Assembly (NCBI GenBank): GCA_963966775.1
Contig: CAXAAH010000001.1
Coordinates: 1-64,000 of the forward strand
From: UBA685 sp002299005
GTDB taxonomy: Bacteria > Pseudomonadota > Alphaproteobacteria > Puniceispirillales > Puniceispirillaceae
DNA length: 64,000 nucleotides
Direction of reading: 5' to 3'
Position 1 is the stretch's first letter, and each line of letters starts with the position of its first letter. The notes beneath the pieces were generated by a model. The model saw only the letters and a list, made by a program, of their open reading frames with translations. It did not search any database and was not told the DNA's origin. The translations under genes were made by a program, and so were the position numbers. This document shows positions 10,963-19,748 of the stretch, one piece after another.

Positions 10963-12808
10963 ATTTGGCATAGCTTTGGGTGGAGTAATCGGCGCGTGGT
11001 AATTTGCCGAGTGTGCCCTTGGCCTTTACGTAGTCAACAAAGCTTTGCGCATAATCAAGATAGGTGTCGGTGAGTCTGCCAGATTGTGCGACATCTTTGA
11101 ACGTAAGATAGCCATCGCGTCCGCCTGCTATATAATTATTGGTGATAATCTTATAGCTTTTTGTCAGAGATAGAGGCCGCCAGCTTGTATCATTTGGCCC
11201 TTTATATTCCGTATTGCCAAAGCGATTCCCCTTGGCGTTACGCGCATTAATATCCCATCTGAGGCCAGCCGCATAAGGATAGGCGCCTGTTGACCCATCG
11301 GGGCTTAACGCATAATCAAGCGCATCTTCAAGCACCGCCTTTATCTCTGCCCCTGTCATCTCTAGCTCTACCAATGTATTGGCAAAGGGTAATAGCTGAT
11401 AGGCATCACCGATGGAGAAGGGGCCTTCTGCCACATCAAGACGCACGCCGCCACCATTTTGAATGGCAATATCACCTGTGCGGCTCATATCACGGAAAGC
11501 ATGGGCGACAAGGTTCGAAATATCAGCGCCATGCATGGCTGTCTGTTCAGGGGAGCAGAGCTTTGATTTGCCTTGCCCTGGAATACGCTCAAGACAGAGT
11601 GTTTCATTTGCCGTGCCAATGATCTCTTGCTTTAGCGCGTCAATCTGCCCACTAAAGCTGGCAAGGCGATTGGTGGCATCGGCATTTTCAATGATGATAG
11701 CAATATTGGGATTGCTGGCGATATCATCTAATATGGCGGTTCTTGCTTCGCCCTCGACTTCGACCCTATCGCCAGACGCATCTTTGCGTTTGAAAGTGTC
11801 AGCAACAACCATATGAGGCGTGCCAGAACAGTCGGTGACAGCCCCCTTATCATCAAAATTCAGATGAAGCTCGCCTAGTATCTGGCTATATTGCCATGCT
11901 TGGGCGATGCAGACATTCTGTCCGTCTGCGCCTTTAACAATCGTCGGGTAGGGGCCTTGTGAAGATAGGCCAAGCGCGGCGAAATCACCTAGCAATGTAT
12001 GAGAATCACCACCAATGATCGCATCAACGCCTGATAACTGTTTGGCCAGCGCGATGTCATTTTGATATTGGTAATGGGTGAGTAAGATAATCCGCTCAAT
12101 ATTCTGCTCTTGTAGCTCTGTGATATAGAATTGGGCGGTGGCAAGCTCATCTGCAAATTGAGTTGTCTCATCAGGGCTTGATGATTGCTTGGTCTTGCGC
12201 GCAATATCAATGCCAATCACGCCGACCTTTTCGCCATTTATCGATGTGATAAAATAAGGCTGGATGTAATCACTTGCGCTATTTTTGGCCAAAGCTGAGA
12301 CGCCCAATTCGGGTTTGACATTGGCCGCTAGCACGGCTGTCTCGCATGAGCCGTCATTTAAGAAATCTAGGAATTGTGCCAGACCCGCATCACCATCATC
12401 AAATTCATGATTGCCAAGCGCGAAGGCATCAAAGTACACCTCATTCATCAGCGCCGCATCTGCTTCGCCTTTGAAGAGTGTGTAATAAAGATCGCCTGTA
12501 ATCGCATCACCTGCGTGCAATTTCAGAACATGATCATTCTTCCAGTCGAGGAATTGGAACTTTTCAACAAGCGCGGGAAAGCCGCCCGAGCGAATGCGCG
12601 TCTTCTCGCCACCAAGGACCAGTTCCAGCCGACTATCCGCGGTTAGGTGCGAGTGATGGTCATTAATATGCAAGATGGTTAAATCTGCCGCATGTGCTGT
12701 CCCTATCAGGCCCAGTGATATAATGCCCGATATAATGCCCGATGTAATGCCCGTTATGGCACCCGTAGTGATGCCCTTAAAGCTAAGTGAGTGTGGGTTA
12801 ATCTTCAT
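10961..12808 (-). CDS. Periplasmic 5'-nucleotidase / UshA-type metallophosphoesterase
   Basis: Hydrolyses 5'-nucleotides or cyclic nucleotides in the periplasm to salvage phosphate and nucleosides. 615 residues from ATG 12808, which has a rich aaggagaggagagg site upstream; a longer frame adding 11 codons is unlikely. The signal peptide ends AHA (38-40). The calcineurin-like domain shows LHINDHHSHL (D50, H52), AGDAITGDLYY (D101) and GNHE (132-135), followed further on by LLTHYQ and GGDSH. The C-terminal 5'-nucleotidase substrate domain has NGGGVRLDV, IGDAYQLLPFANTLVELEM and a NNYIAGGRDGY loop. The signal peptide is unusual: it is built from five degenerate 12-bp units encoding GIIS-like repeats. 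It is monocistronic and convergent with smoK. Confidence 0.9.
   Translation of the reverse strand: MKINPHSLSFKGITTGAITGITSGIISGIISLGLIGTAHAADLTILHINDHHSHLTADSRLELVLGGEKTRIRSGGFPALVEKFQFLDWKNDHVLKLHAGDAITGDLYYTLFKGEADAALMNEVYFDAFALGNHEFDDGDAGLAQFLDFLNDGSCETAVLAANVKPELGVSALAKNSASDYIQPYFITSINGEKVGVIGIDIARKTKQSSSPDETTQFADELATAQFYITELQEQNIERIILLTHYQYQNDIALAKQLSGVDAIIGGDSHTLLGDFAALGLSSQGPYPTIVKGADGQNVCIAQAWQYSQILGELHLNFDDKGAVTDCSGTPHMVVADTFKRKDASGDRVEVEGEARTAILDDIASNPNIAIIIENADATNRLASFSGQIDALKQEIIGTANETLCLERIPGQGKSKLCSPEQTAMHGADISNLVAHAFRDMSRTGDIAIQNGGGVRLDVAEGPFSIGDAYQLLPFANTLVELEMTGAEIKAVLEDALDYALSPDGSTGAYPYAAGLRWDINARNAKGNRFGNTEYKGPNDTSWRPLSLTKSYKIITNNYIAGGRDGYLTFKDVAQSGRLTDTYLDYAQSFVDYVKAKGTLGKLPRADYSTQSYAK
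12717..12776 (-). repeat. Five degenerate 12-bp tandem repeats in a signal-peptide coding region
   Basis: Plus-strand units are gatataatgccc (twice), gatgtaatgccc, gttatggcaccc and gtagtgatgccc. They encode the GITSGIISGIIS stretch of the nucleotidase signal peptide, so copy-number change would lengthen or shorten its hydrophobic core by four residues without a frameshift. Confidence 0.85.
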
Positions 12809-12950
12809 AAATCCTCTCCTCTCCTTGGAAAGTCTCCGCATAGAGGCTTATGCGGCGGACCATCTACTAGCTGTATCAAGAGAGTGTTAGGAAATCGTAA
12901 AGAGATTTAGACTTTGGGTAAGTTGGCTTCTATGTCTGTGTGGTAAGGCC

Positions 12951-13994
12951 CTAAAAATAGGGGCCAGGGCCTGTTGATTTACCCTCAACGAGCGGTGCCT
13001 TTAGCAAGGTTTGAGGGGTCGCTGATTGCGGGCTTATGATTTTTGATATCAGCAATTCGGCAATCATGGCGCCTGCTTCAAAAATAGAGGATTGCATGGC
13101 CGTGAATTGCGGTATTTGCGCACTATCATGAAAGCCTGATAGGCAATCATCCCAGCATAGTACAGATAGATCACGGCCAAGCGAAAGCCCCTTTGCGGTT
13201 GCGGCGCGCTGGATGCCAAGCGCCATAAGGACAGATGAGCATATAATCGCTGTTGGTTGCTTTGCCTCTGATAATAGGCGCGTGGCATGCTCATAGCCTT
13301 GCTGTTCAGTCATATCTGCGGAAACAAGCCAGCTTGGATGCGGCGTAAGGCTTGCCTCTTGCAGGGCTTTTTCAAAACCGCGCCTGCGTTCAAGCGCAAA
13401 ATGCAGACTTTCGGGCCCGTTCAAGAAGGCGATATCATGATGCCCTTGCGCGATGAGATGGCTGGTGCCGTCATAGACGCCTTGCCGATTATCCACATCA
13501 AGCCACGCATAATGCTTTGTGTCTTCTGCATGACTATGCGCCCGCCCATGAACCAGAAAAGGAATGCCAAGTTCTTGCAATAGAGCAATGCGCGCATCAC
13601 CTGGCACAGGCTCTGATAGGATGAAGCCATCGACCTTTTGGGCGTTTGTCAGATTACGATAAGTCGCAAGCTCTTGGTCCTTGCTCGCCATAGATAGGAG
13701 CATATCATAGCCATGAGCGGCATAGGTCTCGCCAGCACCGGCAATGAAATCGGCATAGACAGGATTGATCGTCATATGCTGAGACAGGGTGACAATGTGC
13801 CCGATGGTAAAGGACCGGCCCATCGCCAGCTTTTGCGCCGAACTTGATGGGGCATAGTTTAATTCAGCCGCGGCGGCGCGTATCAATGCCTTGGTTGTCT
13901 CGGTCACCTCAGGATAGTTCGACAGGCCACGGCTAACCGTCGTTTGTGATAGGCCAAGATGTTTTGCCAAATCTTTTAGGGATGTTTTTTTCAT
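12951..13994 (-). CDS. aglR: LacI/GalR-family repressor of the alpha-glucoside operon
   Basis: 347 residues. The N-terminal LacI helix-turn-helix (residues 5-25) reads LKDLAKHLGLSQTTVSRGLS, followed by hinge-helix residues NYAPSSSAQKLAMG. A periplasmic-binding-protein-like effector domain covers ~60-340. It is divergently transcribed from the agl operon; in Sinorhizobium the equivalent operon is associated with a LacI-type aglR gene. A perfect palindrome of LacI-operator type lies in the shared promoter region at 14164-14181. Inference: it represses aglEFGAK until an alpha-glucoside or its breakdown product binds. No strong ribosome binding site is seen before the ATG. Confidence 0.88.
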   Translation of the reverse strand: MKKTSLKDLAKHLGLSQTTVSRGLSNYPEVTETTKALIRAAAAELNYAPSSSAQKLAMGRSFTIGHIVTLSQHMTINPVYADFIAGAGETYAAHGYDMLLSMASKDQELATYRNLTNAQKVDGFILSEPVPGDARIALLQELGIPFLVHGRAHSHAEDTKHYAWLDVDNRQGVYDGTSHLIAQGHHDIAFLNGPESLHFALERRRGFEKALQEASLTPHPSWLVSADMTEQQGYEHATRLLSEAKQPTAIICSSVLMALGIQRAATAKGLSLGRDLSVLCWDDCLSGFHDSAQIPQFTAMQSSIFEAGAMIAELLISKIISPQSATPQTLLKAPLVEGKSTGPGPYF

Positions 13995-14163
13995 CTGATA
14001 ATCAGGCCCTTTGTTGGTCTATTTCCGCACGTTCTGGCCGTTAATATCTCATGACCGTGCCACATTAATCACCGCTTCCATAAAGTGAGAAAGTGTATTT
14101 CACTATAGAAACAGCTTGACTTGCCCTTGGAATACTTGTTCTGTTTAACATGTATTACTGTAA

Positions 14164-14181
14164 TTTGAAAGCGCTTTCAAA
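14164..14181. promoter_or_regulatory. 18-bp perfect palindromic operator (LacI type)
   Basis: tttgaaagcgctttcaaa is a perfect inverted repeat with a central CG, the hallmark of LacI/GalR operators. It is 170 bp upstream of the LacI gene start and 67 bp upstream of the aglE start, in the only gap between them. Confidence 0.85.
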
Positions 14182-14248
14182 AGCATTCAAATGCTGCAGT
14201 ATCGCTACGTGGCGCATGTGCGTCAGTTAAGATTCCTGGGAGGAAAAC

Positions 14249-15607
14249 ATGTCTTTCACAACTAAAATGTTAGGTGTTGCAGCCATCACTGCTGCGTCAT
14301 TCGCCTATGCAGGGTCTGCCCATGCAGATGTTTGCGACACACCATCATCACTTGGTGACCTTGGCAATTTTGCGGGTGAGGTTATCACTCTTGCAGGTTC
14401 AATGCAGGGCAAGGATGAAGAAAACCTACTCGCCACGGCTAGCTGTTTTGAAGCAGCAACAGGCGCGGTTATTAAATATTCAGGTTCACGCGATTTTGCG
14501 GCCTTGATTGTGGCTGATTTGCAGTCAAACAACGCGCCAAACATTGCTATTTTCCCACAGCCAGGTTTGGCTGGTGATATGGCCAAAGAAGGTTATCTAT
14601 CACCATTGGGTTCTGACCTTGCCAACTGGATGACCAACAATTACGGCGCGGGCTCATCATGGGTTGACCTTGGCACATATGAAGGCCAAGACGGCAGTGA
14701 TGCGTTCTATGGCTTTGCTTTTAAGCAAGATCTGAAGTCACTTGTATGGTACTCACCTGAGCAGTTTGAAGATAATGGCTATGAAATTCCTTCAACAATG
14801 GAAGAGCTAATTGCCCTATCTGACCAAATGGTCGCAGATGGCAATACACCATGGTGTATCGGCGTAGAATCAGGTAACGCAACTGGTTGGACAGCGACTG
14901 ACTGGATGGAAGATATCATGCTTCGTACCGCGTCTCCTGCCAAATATGACCAGTGGGTATCAAACGAATTGCCGTTTAACAGCCCTGAAGTTATCAATGC
15001 GATGGAAGTCTATGGCCAGTTCTCACGTAATGATGATTACGTCGCTGGTGGTGCGTCATCTGTTGCGACAACATTCTTTGGTGATGCGCCAAAGGGTCTG
15101 TTCACATCACCTGCACAGTGCTTGATGCACCGTCAGGCATCTTTCATTCCAGCTTTCTTCCCAGAAAAGGGTGCAGAAGTTGAAAGAGGCGAAGCAGATT
15201 TCTTCTACTTCCCACCGTTTGATTCATCAAATGGCAACTACCTAAATTCAACAGGTAACCCTGTATTGGGTGCGGGTACTTTGTACACAATCACAAAGGA
15301 TTCTGATGCAACACGTGCTTTCTTCCAGTACCTAACAGAAGCAAAAGCGCATGAAGTATGGATGTCACAAGGCGCGTTCTTGACAGCGCATAAGGGTGCT
15401 GATCTCTCAGCCTATGCATCTGCTGCACAGCGTAAGCAAGGTGAAATCCTCGTCAACGCAACAACATTCCGCTTTGATGCCTCAGACCTTATGCCCGGTG
15501 CCATCGGTGCGGGTGCTTTCTGGAGCGAAATGACAGCCTTTGCAAACGGCCAAGATTCACAAACAACAGCTGATAATATCCAAGCTGCTTGGGATGCGAT
15601 TAAGTAA
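14249..15607 (+). CDS. aglE: Alpha-glucoside ABC transporter substrate-binding protein
   Basis: Periplasmic binding protein, 452-residue precursor with a Sec signal peptide ending AHA (24-26). The mature N-terminus carries a Cys at 29. Blocks such as GSMQGKDEENLLATASCFEAATG, split here by domain, and ATDWMEDIMLRTASPAKYDQW near the middle are typical of AglE-like alpha-glucoside binding proteins. The ATG is preceded by gggagg at 5-6 nt. Codon use is shifted to TCA/GCA and CGT, although less strongly than in smoE, indicating high expression. It is the first gene of the operon controlled from 14164-14181, and a hairpin follows it. The likely ligands are trehalose, maltose, sucrose or glucosylglycerol; the sequence does not settle which. 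Confidence 0.9.
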   Translation: MSFTTKMLGVAAITAASFAYAGSAHADVCDTPSSLGDLGNFAGEVITLAGSMQGKDEENLLATASCFEAATGAVIKYSGSRDFAALIVADLQSNNAPNIAIFPQPGLAGDMAKEGYLSPLGSDLANWMTNNYGAGSSWVDLGTYEGQDGSDAFYGFAFKQDLKSLVWYSPEQFEDNGYEIPSTMEELIALSDQMVADGNTPWCIGVESGNATGWTATDWMEDIMLRTASPAKYDQWVSNELPFNSPEVINAMEVYGQFSRNDDYVAGGASSVATTFFGDAPKGLFTSPAQCLMHRQASFIPAFFPEKGAEVERGEADFFYFPPFDSSNGNYLNSTGNPVLGAGTLYTITKDSDATRAFFQYLTEAKAHEVWMSQGAFLTAHKGADLSAYASAAQRKQGEILVNATTFRFDASDLMPGAIGAGAFWSEMTAFANGQDSQTTADNIQAAWDAIK

Positions 15608-15635
15608 GGCATCTGCCTCTTAACATCATCATTTG

Positions 15636-15672
15636 GAAGAGCACGATTTACTTCGTGCTCTTCTTATTTATT
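15636..15672 (+). terminator. Hairpin after aglE, probable partial terminator
   Basis: A perfect 11-bp stem gaagagcacga / tcgtgctcttc with a 6-nt loop is followed by a T-rich tail. It sits between the binding-protein gene and the aglF permease gene, exactly as in the smo operon. Confidence 0.87.
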
Positions 15673-15693
15673 TAATTATTTTTCGTACACATT

Positions 15694-16959
15694 ATGTTGG
15701 AACGTGACATGCGCTCGATAAAACCACTGATAGCTGGTAACGGTCTTGCTGTCTTTTTGACCATTATTTGCCTGTTACCTATCACAGCCATTCTTGCCCT
15801 TATAGTCACATCACCGCTTGATGATGCGATGGCTGGTCTTGGTCTTTGGATGCAAGGCGTCTTTGGGTGGACGACAGATGAGTTTGATACCAAGATGCGC
15901 TTTGCCAAAATTGGCTTTGCTTTGCGCATTGTGGTGATCGCGGTGGGCATATCATTTTTGTATTTCGCGGTCACGAACTGGTTAACCATGGGGCTTGCAC
16001 GCAAGACAGCGCGGGGCTCATTGGGCAAGCAGTCAACAATTATCGAAGCGATACAGCCTTGGATTTTTGTGGGCCCTGCTTTGATGCTTCTTTTGCTCTT
16101 CCTGCTGGTGCCGGGGTTTTTAACACTCAAGCAATCGCTCCAAGAGGCAAGTGGTAGCTTTACCTTCCAGAATTATGCGTTCTTATGGGATCCTGCCTCG
16201 CTTGGCTATGTGCAATTCCGCTTTGCGATGCGTAACTCGCTTATGTGGCTTATCCTTGTGCCGACCGCCTGTATTTCCTTGGGGCTTCTGATTGCTGTTC
16301 TGGCTGATTCAGTCAAATGGGGCGTGATTGCCAAGACCTTTGTCTTTGTGCCTTTGGCTATCTCATTTGTGGGTGCGGCGGTTATCTGGCGGAATATTTT
16401 CGCTGGTGGTGGTATCGAAGCCTTGCAGACGATTAATGGCGCGACGCCGTCTTATCAGATTGGGTTGCTGAAAGCCTTATTGGGCCATTCGGCTGACTAT
16501 AATGAGCCGCTCTATAATCTGAAATTCTGGGGCAATTTCTTCTTAATGTGGATTTTGGTGTGGGTGCAGACAGGCTTTGCGATGGTTATCTTCTCGGCCG
16601 CATTGCGCGGTGTGCCGCAAGATACGATTGAGGCCGCGACAATTGATGGGGCGAACCCGTTCCAGATGTTTTTCCGCATTAAATTGCCACAAATCTATTC
16701 AACCGTGATGGTGGTCTGGACCACCTTGGTGATTTTGGTGCTGAAGGTGTTTGATATTCCGTATGCGCTTTCTGCCAATGATGATGATAAATTATTGCTG
16801 GCTGTGATGATGGAAAATGCGCGTAATAACTGGTCTATCGGGGGCGATAATGTGGATAATTTATTTGCCGCTATTGCCATTATGCTGATGCTGACGGTGG
16901 TGCCGAACATGGTCTTTAACGCATGGCGTCTGCGCCGTGAACAAAAAGAGCTGGGGTAG
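15694..16959 (+). CDS. aglF: Alpha-glucoside ABC transporter permease (MalF type)
   Basis: 421 residues. A first membrane segment at ~15-40 and a second at ~70-95 precede the usual permease core, which starts near residue 125 (WIFVGPALMLLLLFLLVPG). The EAA loop is EAATIDGANPFQMFFRIKLP near residue 315. The extra two N-terminal segments make it longer than ordinary ~300-residue permeases, as in MalF. ATG 15694 is used; a second ATG at 15709, with ggaa upstream, would remove five residues. Its partner AglG begins 11 bp after the stop. Confidence 0.9.
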   Translation: MLERDMRSIKPLIAGNGLAVFLTIICLLPITAILALIVTSPLDDAMAGLGLWMQGVFGWTTDEFDTKMRFAKIGFALRIVVIAVGISFLYFAVTNWLTMGLARKTARGSLGKQSTIIEAIQPWIFVGPALMLLLLFLLVPGFLTLKQSLQEASGSFTFQNYAFLWDPASLGYVQFRFAMRNSLMWLILVPTACISLGLLIAVLADSVKWGVIAKTFVFVPLAISFVGAAVIWRNIFAGGGIEALQTINGATPSYQIGLLKALLGHSADYNEPLYNLKFWGNFFLMWILVWVQTGFAMVIFSAALRGVPQDTIEAATIDGANPFQMFFRIKLPQIYSTVMVVWTTLVILVLKVFDIPYALSANDDDKLLLAVMMENARNNWSIGGDNVDNLFAAIAIMLMLTVVPNMVFNAWRLRREQKELG

Positions 16960-16970
16960 GGAATAAGATA

Positions 16971-18197
16971 ATGATTAGTCGTACATTAAAACATGTTGTT
17001 CTTGGCCTGATTGTTTTTATTTGGGTTGTCCCGTTTGTGGCGCTTATTACCACATCCTTGCGCTCTGAGATTGCGTCAAAGACGTCTGGTTTCTGGACGT
17101 CCTTTACGCCGACAGAGCTAGGCCATCGCTTTGGCACCCATGACAGGGATGATACTGCTGAGGTGCTTTTGAAGACAGGCAATATCCTAGACCGCTTGAA
17201 CGTCGGCGAGGAAGATTTCCCGATTGCCGGTGAGGTCAACTCTATCTTGATCAAAGGCCGTGTGCCAGACCCTGAGAACCCTGATAAGACAAAGCTTGTG
17301 CGCAAACTTGTCCCTGCGGGTGAGGTGATGGATGTGCGCGGTGGTGATTTTATCTTCCAAGAAAATGGTGATTTCACGTGGACGTTTGATGAGCCGACTG
17401 CGCCGAAGCCAAAAAATCTAGATGTGTTTATTAACCAAGAACCTGTGTTTGATACACAAGCCTATGAGGAAGTTCTGTTTGATAATGAGCATGTGCCGAA
17501 CGCGCTGATTTCCTCTTTTATTGTTACGATTCCGGCGACCATTATTCCGATTACCATCGCGGCCTTTGCGGCCTATGCCTTTGCATGGATGCGCTTTCCG
17601 GGGCGTGACTGGCTGTTTGTGATTGTGGTCTCGCTGATGGTGGTGCCAACACAGCTTGCCTTCTTGCCTATTTTGCAAGGCTTTAGTGGTATTGCCTCAT
17701 GGGCGACCGCGCTAAATGCGTGGATGACAGATTGCGAGGCGACCAAAAGTTGTGAGGTGGCATCGAAAAGTTTTGCGAGCCTGTGGGTGACGCACACAGC
17801 CTTTGGTCTGCCTTTGGCGGTCTATTTGCTGCGTAATTATATCGTTGGATTGCCGCGTGAGTTGCTTGAAAGCGCGCGCATTGACGGGGCGAACCATTTG
17901 CAGATTTTCACAAGATTGATTGTGCCGCTCTCAGTGCCTGCGCTTGCCTCATTTAGTATCTTCCAATTCTTGTGGGTATGGAATGATTTGATTGTGGCGT
18001 TGTATATTGGGCCAAATAATTCAGATGATTTGGTCTTCCCTATTCGTCTGCAACAACAGCTTGGTACCTTTAAAGATCAGCTGCATCTATTGAATGCGTC
18101 TGCGGTGATTTCAATGATTGTGCCTGTGATTGTATTTTTGGCAATGCAGCGCTATTTCATCCGTGGTTTGCTTGCTGGCTCTGTCAAAGGGGGCTAG
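16971..18197 (+). CDS. aglG: Alpha-glucoside ABC transporter permease (MalG type)
   Basis: 408 residues. After the first membrane segment (~8-28) comes an unusually long periplasmic loop of about 150 residues (~30-175). The conserved core with five further segments follows, and its EAA loop reads ESARIDGANHLQIFTRLIVP near residue 300. The C-terminal FIRGLLAGSVKGG is the standard MalG-type ending. It forms the channel with AglF. aglA starts 3 bp after the stop, so translational coupling is likely. Confidence 0.9.
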   Translation: MISRTLKHVVLGLIVFIWVVPFVALITTSLRSEIASKTSGFWTSFTPTELGHRFGTHDRDDTAEVLLKTGNILDRLNVGEEDFPIAGEVNSILIKGRVPDPENPDKTKLVRKLVPAGEVMDVRGGDFIFQENGDFTWTFDEPTAPKPKNLDVFINQEPVFDTQAYEEVLFDNEHVPNALISSFIVTIPATIIPITIAAFAAYAFAWMRFPGRDWLFVIVVSLMVVPTQLAFLPILQGFSGIASWATALNAWMTDCEATKSCEVASKSFASLWVTHTAFGLPLAVYLLRNYIVGLPRELLESARIDGANHLQIFTRLIVPLSVPALASFSIFQFLWVWNDLIVALYIGPNNSDDLVFPIRLQQQLGTFKDQLHLLNASAVISMIVPVIVFLAMQRYFIRGLLAGSVKGG

Positions 18198-18200
18198 GGC

Positions 18201-19748
18201 ATGGCTGAGCTTAAATGGTGGGAGAATGCGGTTATTTATCAGATTTATCCGCGTTCTTTTCAGGATTCAAATCATGACGGTATTGGCGATTTAGCCGGCA
18301 TTACCGCGCGCCTTGATTATATCGCAAAGCTTGGCGTGGATGCCGTTTGGATAAGTCCGTTTTTCAAGTCGCCACAGAATGATTTTGGCTATGATGTTTC
18401 GGATTATTGCGATATTCACGGCGAATATGGCACGTTGGATGATTTCGATGCGCTGATTGAAAAAGCCCATGCGCTTGGCCTGCGGCTGATGATTGATATT
18501 GTGCCGGCGCATTGCTCATCTGCGCATCCGTGGTTTGAGGAAAGCCGTCAGTCGCGCGATAATCCCAAGGCAGATTGGTTCCATTGGGTTGACCCGAACC
18601 CTGATGGCACTGTGCCGACCAATTGGCTGTCATTTTTTGGCGGTGCCGCTTGGACATGGGAGCCGCGCAGACAGCAATATTATTTGCATAATTTCCTGAC
18701 CTCGCAACCTAACCTTAATCATGCAAATGATGAGGTAAGAGAGGCGTTGTGCGATGTCGCGCGCTTCTGGTTTGATAGAGGCGTAGATGGCTTCCGCTTG
18801 GACGCTGTGCATACGATTAATGGCGATAGGCCGCCTTATAAGAATAACCAGCCAAAGCATGATTTTGAGCGCGGGAAATTACCACAGCAACAGCAACCAT
18901 TTTTCCGTCAATTGCATGATACGGGCCAGCTTAATCAGCCAAGCATTCAGAAATTTAGTGAAGCGTTTCGCGCCATCGCTGATGAGTATGAGGGGGATCG
19001 CTTCTTGATGGGCGAGCTTCATGGTGATGATCCCGTGCTTGCCTCGCAGAATTTCACTGCCCCCGGCCGTTTGCATGCGACCTATAATTTCAATTTGCTT
19101 GAATGGGCAGGGCTTGATGTTGCAGGCCTCAAACTTGCGATTACAGATGCGATCGAAGCGTTTAATGGCACAGGGCGCCTGACATTTGCTTTTTCAAATC
19201 ATGATGTACCGCGATCAGCGACACGCCAGCTCGCGCCGCTTGGCTTATCAGCAGATGACCAAGAGGCTTTGCAGCTCTTATTGGTACAGCTTGAGGTCAG
19301 CTTGATTGGTTCCACCTGTCTTTATCAGGGCGAGGAATTGGCCTTTGATGATGTGAGAGATATCCCGCTGGAGCGCATGCAAGACCCGTGGGGCATCGAA
19401 TTTGCCCCAACATTCTTAGGTCGTGATACATGCCGTACGCCAATGGTCTGGGAGCGCGCAAAGCCCAATGGTGGCTTCTCATTAGCCAATGAGACATGGT
19501 TGCCAATCTCAGAGGCGCATTTGGCGCGTGCAGGCCTTGATGAGGCGGCGCGCCCTTCATCTAATTATAATAAGATTGCCGCCTTTTTGAAATGGCGCAA
19601 AGACCAGCCTGCTTTGATGGGCGCAAATAAAATGAGTGCCGTATCTGGTGGTGCAAAACAAATTATCTTTGACCGTGTGTCTGATGAGCAAACATTGCGT
19701 TGTTGCTTTGATTTTGAGACGCTAACGGCATCTTTTGAGGAGATTTAA
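18201..19748 (+). CDS. aglA: Alpha-glucosidase, glycoside hydrolase family 13
   Basis: Cytosolic retaining exo-alpha-glucosidase (no signal peptide) that cleaves imported alpha-glucosides. 515 residues with all four GH13 regions: region I DIVPAHCS (99-106), region II GFRLDAVH with nucleophile Asp201, region III GELHGD with acid/base Glu272, and region IV FSNHDVP with Asp335. A Ca-site-like NHDGIGD lies at 24-30. Spacing resembles Halomonas alpha-glucosidase HaG. In region I the usual Asn before His104 is Ala. The gene lies between the permeases and the ATPase, the same order as in Sinorhizobium aglEFGAK. The next gene's ATG abuts its stop. Confidence 0.93.
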   Translation: MAELKWWENAVIYQIYPRSFQDSNHDGIGDLAGITARLDYIAKLGVDAVWISPFFKSPQNDFGYDVSDYCDIHGEYGTLDDFDALIEKAHALGLRLMIDIVPAHCSSAHPWFEESRQSRDNPKADWFHWVDPNPDGTVPTNWLSFFGGAAWTWEPRRQQYYLHNFLTSQPNLNHANDEVREALCDVARFWFDRGVDGFRLDAVHTINGDRPPYKNNQPKHDFERGKLPQQQQPFFRQLHDTGQLNQPSIQKFSEAFRAIADEYEGDRFLMGELHGDDPVLASQNFTAPGRLHATYNFNLLEWAGLDVAGLKLAITDAIEAFNGTGRLTFAFSNHDVPRSATRQLAPLGLSADDQEALQLLLVQLEVSLIGSTCLYQGEELAFDDVRDIPLERMQDPWGIEFAPTFLGRDTCRTPMVWERAKPNGGFSLANETWLPISEAHLARAGLDEAARPSSNYNKIAAFLKWRKDQPALMGANKMSAVSGGAKQIIFDRVSDEQTLRCCFDFETLTASFEEI

